Positions 13,800 through 17,963 of a stretch of DNA of 17,963 bases are shown one piece after another. The DNA comes from CAYSFW01 sp050329935. GTDB taxonomy: Bacteria; Pseudomonadota; Gammaproteobacteria; UWMA-0217. Within the stretch, counting starts at the first letter, position 1, and every line of letters starts with the position of its first letter. A program made the position numbers and the translations under genes. Below the pieces are notes generated by a model. It saw only the letters and a program-made list of their open reading frames with translations, made no database searches and was not told where the DNA came from. The stretch lies in contig JBHJOI010000033.1 in NCBI GenBank assembly GCA_050329935.1, positions 1-17,963 of the forward strand, read 5' to 3'.

Positions 13800-16667
13800 T
13801 TAACCCGGCGTGGACGCAGGAATCGCCGCTGCATCGCCCAGCCAGGCCTCGCGGCGGCACAAACCGTCCATGTCGCAATAGGCGCAGACCCGGTCGACGC
13901 CGTTGGCAGGCAGGCCGTGACCCTGGGCGATCGCGTCGAGCATTCGGATCAGGCGTTGTTTCACCGCGGGTAACAGGGCGTCGAGTTCGGTCGCGCCGAG
14001 CGCAATGGATTTGAGCGATTCGTCGCTGACCTTGAGCGGCAGGTATAGCACCTCGGTGACATCCACCACGATCAGCGCATAGGTCAACAGTTGTACCGCC
14101 TCGGCGGCGAGCATGTCCTTGCGTTCCGGCATGCCACCGGTTTTATAGTCAATCAGTGACCGGCCCGCGTCGCCCGAATCCAGGCGGTCGAACCGTCCGC
14201 TGATGGAGAATCCATTGCCGAGGTCGCGGGCGATTTTTTGCTCACCAGCGGTGACGCGCCACTGCGCCGCGCGCCCGATCTGCCAGTCGATATAGAGCGG
14301 TATCACGCCGCGCCAGCCTTGCCACCAGGCGCGATGTTGAAACGCACTTGCAAGCGCGGGGTTGAATACCTGCGCGCTGATGTGTTCCAACAGCGCGATT
14401 GCCGCGTCGCGAGTGGCGCCATCGAGCGGTTCGGTGAATGGACCGGGCAGGTCGGCCACGCCGATATGGAAGGCCTCCAGGGCGCGGTGTATCAACTGAC
14501 CGTAGCCGCGTTTATCGAGCATCTCCGCGACCGGTTCCCGCGCCTTGAGTCCGAGACCGCGCGCGGCGAAAAAGCGGTACGGGCAATCGAGCAGCAGTTG
14601 GTGTGCGTTGGCCGAGATCTCTCGCGGTAACAGTGTTGCTGGCAATGTGGGCGCGGGTGGTCGCGGTGGCGTTGGCAGGGGTGCGGGCCGAGGGCAGCGG
14701 ACCTGCGCTCGCGGGTCGCGAACCCAGTCGCGCAGGGAGGGGTGGTTCAGGTCGTCGCCAAAGGCGAGGTCATGGAAGGTGCGCAGCAACGCGAGCCAGG
14801 GCGAGGGCTGCAGCGGGCGGCCCTCGCTTTCCTCGGCATGAGTCAGCAGCGCGCGCGGCGTGGTTTCGAGCAGGGCGAGGAACTGGTTGAAACGTTGCTG
14901 GCGTTGCACGGCCCAGGTCTTGAGTCCGAGCGCCTCGCGCACGCCCTGATTGAAGAACGCGAGGCGCGGCGCGGCGCCTGGCAAATGGCGTGCGTCGGCA
15001 CCGGCGATGATCACGCCGTCGCAGTCGCTGAGCCGGCTTTGTTGCAGGTTGAGAATCCGGACCGGGCTGGCGCCGCGCGCGGGGCGGAAGTTGTGCGTTT
15101 CGAGCGCGCGTCCGAGCCAGGTCCGGCAAGCACTCCAGTCCATCCGCAATGTCCGGCCCGTCAACCCGGCGCGCATTTCATCGAGTTCCTGCTGGATGCG
15201 CTGTCCGGCCGGGTCGAGTGTGTAGCCGTCCCAGAGCCCGAGGCGTCGCAGACTCTCGGCGAGCGCGTCCAGGAATCTTAGCGGTTGAAACGCGCCGCCG
15301 GCGCGCAGCGGCAGCAGTGGCGCGGCGGCGGTCTCGAGATGGTCGAGCAGCTGGGTCAGCCGGTTCGCGTAGTGTGCGGAGGTTCCGCCGAGGGTCTCGG
15401 CGCGCGCCAGTACGGCGCGACGGTAGGCGGCCAGCGACCGGGTGGCGCCTTCGCGCTCGACCAGATCGCGTTGTAGCGCGAGCACCGCCTTGGGCGTGAC
15501 CGCGGCATGGCGCAGGAAACTCGATTTCAAGACGTCGAGCAAGGCGCGCTGGCCGAAATCTGTCTCGACGGCCTCCAGCCAGCGCTCCAGCGCACCGGCG
15601 GCAGCCGTGGTCGACAGGGGCCAGCCGGCGTCGTCGTGGGCGTCGATGCCGGCGCGGCGCAACAGCGCACTCACGCGGCGCGCGAGGCGTCGATCCTCGG
15701 TGACGATGGCAACCGTGTCGCAGCCGTCGAGCAGCCAGGCGCGGGTCTGGATATCAATCGCCTGGGCCTCTTGTTCGGGGGATTGCGAGGAGAATACGCG
15801 TACGTGGTCGCGGAGCGGGCTCGCCGACCCCCGCCATCGTCGAGCTCGATCGGCCATGAGCGTGTCGCGCGCAAAGGCGGCGCGCAAGACCGCGACCGGC
15901 GCGGGCGGCGTTGGCGTCTCCGGCAGGCGATTGACCACGCTGGCCTGGTGCAGTTGGCTCGCGAGCGGATCGTCCGGGCTTAGCAAGAGATGCAGCCGGC
16001 CGGCGTCGAGTTGCCGCACGACCCAACTCAGTTCGACCGGCGTGAGCCAGTCATACCCCGCGAGATACAGGCGTTCGTCCGCGGGAATATCGGCCGTGGC
16101 CAATCCATCCGCGTACCACGCGGTGCGGTCGCCCAGTTGCTCGTCCTCGAGCTGCGCTTGCCACGCCTGCCACAGTGTCCGCACGATCTCGGCCTGGGCG
16201 GCGAACGCGCCCAGATAGTCGCGGCCGGGCTCGGTCTGCCACTCGCGCAGTCGCGTCAGCGCATGCTCGCCGAGCGTGAGCTGGTCGAACAAGGTTAGTA
16301 GTTCATCCGCGATATGCCACGGGTTGCCGTCTCCGAACAGGGCGCGATTGGCTTCGAGCACTTCGACCAGCATGAGCTCGCGGCCGTGGGTGTTGAGCAA
16401 TGGCGAGCGCGCGAGCGTGCGCGATTCGATCCAATGCCGCAGCGTGGTGAGGGTGGGGCCGAGCAGCGCGCCGGTTTCGCAGTGGCCGAGGAGGCGTCGT
16501 CGCAGATTGGGCGCGATCGCGAGATCAGGGACGAGAACCGCGACCCGACTCAAGTCGGGCAGCTGGTCGCGCGCGTCGAGCGCCACCCGCCGCGCGAGCG
16601 CGGCCAGCGGCGGGTCGCCCGGCGCAAGCCATTGGATCGCGCGGGCAGCGATGGGCGTTTCAGTCAA
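13800..16667 (-). CDS. AddB-like Fe-S PD-(D/E)XK nuclease, probable DNA repair protein
   Basis: This 955-residue protein resembles the AddB-like family annotated as 'probable DNA repair protein' (TIGR03623 as I recall). The first 650 residues look like a helicase-derived scaffold without an intact Walker A site. The C-terminal nuclease domain shows H727 in LIHRALE, D827 in GRFDRLD, D840 and K842 in LIDYKTG and Q859 in VQLLTYA, a complete RecB-type catalytic set. C695 plus C928, C931 and C937 (C-x2-C-x5-C) form the AddB-type [4Fe-4S] clasp. Its expected role is end processing of double-strand breaks with an AddA-type helicase, but none is adjacent: neighbours are fdxA upstream and rutE downstream. 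The start is TTG at 16667, 15 bases after the fdxA stop, with no clear Shine-Dalgarno sequence; a GTG 27 codons later is an alternative. Confidence 0.85.
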   Translation of the reverse strand: MTETPIAARAIQWLAPGDPPLAALARRVALDARDQLPDLSRVAVLVPDLAIAPNLRRRLLGHCETGALLGPTLTTLRHWIESRTLARSPLLNTHGRELMLVEVLEANRALFGDGNPWHIADELLTLFDQLTLGEHALTRLREWQTEPGRDYLGAFAAQAEIVRTLWQAWQAQLEDEQLGDRTAWYADGLATADIPADERLYLAGYDWLTPVELSWVVRQLDAGRLHLLLSPDDPLASQLHQASVVNRLPETPTPPAPVAVLRAAFARDTLMADRARRWRGSASPLRDHVRVFSSQSPEQEAQAIDIQTRAWLLDGCDTVAIVTEDRRLARRVSALLRRAGIDAHDDAGWPLSTTAAAGALERWLEAVETDFGQRALLDVLKSSFLRHAAVTPKAVLALQRDLVEREGATRSLAAYRRAVLARAETLGGTSAHYANRLTQLLDHLETAAAPLLPLRAGGAFQPLRFLDALAESLRRLGLWDGYTLDPAGQRIQQELDEMRAGLTGRTLRMDWSACRTWLGRALETHNFRPARGASPVRILNLQQSRLSDCDGVIIAGADARHLPGAAPRLAFFNQGVREALGLKTWAVQRQQRFNQFLALLETTPRALLTHAEESEGRPLQPSPWLALLRTFHDLAFGDDLNHPSLRDWVRDPRAQVRCPRPAPLPTPPRPPAPTLPATLLPREISANAHQLLLDCPYRFFAARGLGLKAREPVAEMLDKRGYGQLIHRALEAFHIGVADLPGPFTEPLDGATRDAAIALLEHISAQVFNPALASAFQHRAWWQGWRGVIPLYIDWQIGRAAQWRVTAGEQKIARDLGNGFSISGRFDRLDSGDAGRSLIDYKTGGMPERKDMLAAEAVQLLTYALIVVDVTEVLYLPLKVSDESLKSIALGATELDALLPAVKQRLIRMLDAIAQGHGLPANGVDRVCAYCDMDGLCRREAWLGDAAAIPASTPG

Positions 16668-16682
16668 GGGTGGGCAGTCGAC

Positions 16683-17006
16683 TCAGCGTTCGAGGTACGG
16701 CAGCTTGTTCGGCGTGCCGTCCCAATCGGCGGCATCCGGCAGGGCGTCCTTTTTCTGGGTGATCACCGGCCACTCGCGCGAGAGTTCGGCGTTGAGCGCG
16801 ATGAATTGCTGTTGATCCGCCGGTACGTCGTCCTCGGCGAAGATCGCCTCGGCTGGGCATTCGGGTTCGCACAGCGTGCAGTCGATGCACTCGTCCGGGT
16901 CGATGACCAGAAAGTTGGGTCCCTCGTGGAAGCAATCCACCGGGCAGACCTCGACACAATCGGTGTATTTGCACTTGATGCAGTTGTCGCCGACGACAAA
17001 TGTCAT
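16683..17006 (-). CDS. fdxA: Seven-iron ferredoxin FdxA
   Basis: This 107-residue ferredoxin has nine cysteines at 9, 12, 17, 21, 25, 40, 43, 46 and 50, the exact spacing of Azotobacter vinelandii ferredoxin I shifted by one residue. By that homology C9, C17 and C50 bind a [3Fe-4S] cluster and C21, C40, C43 and C46 a [4Fe-4S] cluster, with C12 and C25 free. The long C-terminal tail (ALNAELSREWPVITQKKDAL) is also typical. It is a low-potential cytoplasmic electron carrier that could in principle supply or drain the AOR complex, though nothing in the sequence links them. ATG at 17006 is preceded by a strong AGGAGG at 8 bases. It is divergent from napD across a 212-bp region containing an FNR-type site. 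Confidence 0.93.
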   Translation of the reverse strand: MTFVVGDNCIKCKYTDCVEVCPVDCFHEGPNFLVIDPDECIDCTLCEPECPAEAIFAEDDVPADQQQFIALNAELSREWPVITQKKDALPDAADWDGTPNKLPYLER

Positions 17007-17121
17007 GATCCGAATCCTCCTGGGCAGCTGCGGTTGCGGGCTATTGTAGCGGGATTCGCCATGAATGCGAGCCGCGCCAAGAGACCCCGCGACGCGCGAT
17101 CAAGCGTAGAGTAAGTATATG

Positions 17122-17127
17122 ATTATA
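17122..17127 (-). promoter_or_regulatory. Candidate -10 box for fdxA
   Basis: Read on the minus strand this is TATAAT, a perfect sigma-70 -10 hexamer, within an AT-rich block at 17110-17135. A matching -35 is not evident at 16-18 bases, which would fit a promoter needing an activator; the FNR-type palindrome is centred 28 bp upstream of the hexamer. The expected leader is about 110 nt. Confidence 0.4.
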
Positions 17128-17145
17128 TGCTGATACCCGGAATCA

Positions 17146-17159
17146 TTGACTCAGGTCAA
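17146..17159. promoter_or_regulatory. FNR/Dnr-type binding site upstream of napD
   Basis: TTGACTCAGGTCAA is a perfect 5-4-5 inverted repeat (TTGAC-N4-GTCAA), close to the FNR consensus TTGAT-N4-ATCAA and to Dnr/NnrR-type sites. It ends 59 bases before the napD start and lies between divergent napD and fdxA. It could activate nap under low oxygen or nitrogen oxides and may also act on fdxA. Confidence 0.7.
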
Positions 17160-17218
17160 GGCAGGCATGGCCAGCGCGGTCCACGCTTGCTAACAAGGTC
17201 ACACTGAAGGTTGCAGAG

Positions 17219-17530
17219 ATGAACTTGTCCGGCATTCTGGTTATTACCGTACCCGCGCATTTCGACGGGGTGGTGGCGGCGTTGAACGCATTGCCCGGGG
17301 TCGAGGTACACCATACCGATCCGGCGACGGGGCGTATCGTCGTTGTCCAGGAAGCGGAGTCCGTCGGCGCGGAGGTCGATGGCATCAAACGTATCAAGGC
17401 TTTGCCGCATGTGGTGATGGCGGAAATGGCCTATCACTATTTCGCGGATGACCAGCAGACGATCAACGGCATACCCCAGGAACTGCAGTCCGACGACAAC
17501 GTACAGGTTCCCGCGTACCTGCGGGACTGA
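17219..17530 (+). CDS. napD: NapD, chaperone for the periplasmic nitrate reductase
   Basis: This 103-residue cytoplasmic protein is the NapD chaperone, which binds the twin-arginine signal of NapA and holds back export until the cofactor is loaded. The start NLSGILVITVPAHFDGVVAALNALPGVEVHH shows the ferredoxin-like beta-alpha-beta pattern and the typical 'SG(I/V)LV' first strand. KALPHVVMAEMAYHYF marks the second half. It is somewhat longer than the usual 85-95 residues because of a polar tail after about residue 80. ATG at 17219 follows GAAGG at roughly 10 bases. It is the first gene of the nap cluster, 37 bp before napA and downstream of the FNR-type site. Confidence 0.88.
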   Translation: MNLSGILVITVPAHFDGVVAALNALPGVEVHHTDPATGRIVVVQEAESVGAEVDGIKRIKALPHVVMAEMAYHYFADDQQTINGIPQELQSDDNVQVPAYLRD

Positions 17531-17567
17531 CTCCAATTTGAAGCTTGCGCTAGAGGAGAGATGAGAG

Positions 17568-17963
17568 ATGGCACTGACACGGCGTGATTTCTTGAAAACA
17601 GGTATCGCGGCCAGCACGGCGGCGATGGTGGGCATGCCCCTAAGCAGGATGGCCGAGGCAGCGGCCGCCGAGGCGGATGCCGGCGTGCAGTGGGACAAGG
17701 CCGTGTGCCGGTTCTGCGGCACGGGTTGCGGCATCGTGGTCGGCACCAAGGACGGCAAGATCGTCGCGACCAAGGGCGATCCGAAAGCTCCGGTCAACAA
17801 GGGCCTGAACTGCGTCAAGGGCTACTTCAACGGCAAGATCATGTACGGCCAGGACCGCCTGACCCAGCCGTTGCTCCGGATGACCGACGGCAAGTTCGAT
17901 AAAAAGGGTCAGTTTCAGCCTGTGTCGTGGACGCAGGCCTTCGACGAGATGGAGAAGCAGTTC
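17568..17963 (+). CDS. napA: NapA, periplasmic nitrate reductase catalytic subunit (5' part)
   Basis: The first 132 codons are visible and the frame runs off the right edge. The N-terminus LTRRDFLKTGIAAS is a twin-arginine signal (RR at 5-6), with a hydrophobic h-region and Ala-rich cleavage site near residues 31-36. The mature start carries CRFCGTGC with C47, C50, C54 and then C82 (C-x2-C-x3-C-x27-C) for the [4Fe-4S] cluster, and K84 in NCVKG is the Lys that bridges cluster and molybdopterin in the family. The enzyme uses bis-MGD molybdenum to reduce nitrate to nitrite in the periplasm. GAGGAG lies 12 bases before the ATG at 17568; an ATG at 17561 is out of frame. Assimilatory NasA or a formate dehydrogenase are excluded by the Tat signal plus adjacent napD. 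Confidence 0.92.
   Translation, partial: MALTRRDFLKTGIAASTAAMVGMPLSRMAEAAAAEADAGVQWDKAVCRFCGTGCGIVVGTKDGKIVATKGDPKAPVNKGLNCVKGYFNGKIMYGQDRLTQPLLRMTDGKFDKKGQFQPVSWTQAFDEMEKQF

Noticed and set aside
17156..17818. Minus-strand 220-codon open frame opposite napD and napA
   Set aside because: NapD and NapA motifs on the plus strand are clear, and this frame has no start signal.
1..17963. CRISPR array, insertion sequence, tRNA or phage genes
   Set aside because: No regularly spaced repeats, transposase or integrase motifs, tRNA-like cloverleaf or phage structural genes were seen on either strand.

Overview
The window is GC-rich DNA, judged by eye at roughly 63-65% G+C, that reads as a chromosomal segment of a free-living proteobacterium. 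A gammaproteobacterium is most likely and a betaproteobacterium is not excluded. The pointers are a RutE-type reductase, an AddB-like 'probable DNA repair protein', a 7Fe ferredoxin close to Azotobacter ferredoxin I, an RhlE-type DEAD-box helicase and a periplasmic nitrate reductase (nap) operon. Coding density is high. No tRNA, rRNA, CRISPR array, transposase or integrase was seen.

The left 8 kb is the most notable part: an apparently complete tungsten-enzyme island. Reading leftward from about 6.73 kb, eight tightly packed minus-strand genes encode a four-cluster [4Fe-4S] protein (AorA-like), a tungsten-pterin aldehyde:ferredoxin oxidoreductase (AorB-like), an FAD/NAD(P)H reductase (AorC-like), a MoaD/ThiS-like protein ending in Gly-Gly, an unrecognised 103-residue protein ending in Gly-Gly-Gly, and a TupB-TupC-TupA tungstate ABC importer. 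A moeA metal-insertion gene leaves in the opposite direction from a 73-bp shared promoter region. The locus would therefore import tungstate, insert it into the pterin, and make the enzyme with its electron-transfer partners. The set resembles the AorABC system known from Aromatoleum aromaticum. A 12-bp GC hairpin lies just after aorB, between the likely filament genes aorAB and the reductase gene aorC.

The middle region (8.1-13.7 kb) holds unrelated genes: an rhlE DEAD-box helicase behind a long leader with self-complementary segments, a convergent bidirectional terminator, a membrane acyltransferase-3, a secreted lipoprotein with two PKD domains and an SGNH (CE3-like) esterase domain, and a solitary rutE-like reductase. 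The roughly 400 bp between acyltransferase and esterase contains two degenerate copies of a short palindromic intergenic repeat.

The right end (13.8-18 kb) holds an AddB-like Fe-S nuclease with no neighbouring AddA helicase, the 7Fe ferredoxin fdxA just upstream of it, and a divergent start of a nap operon (napD, then napA running off the window). A perfect FNR/Dnr-type palindrome sits between fdxA and napD and suggests regulation by anaerobiosis or nitrogen oxides.

All calls come from reading the sequence and remembered family motifs. No database search was possible.
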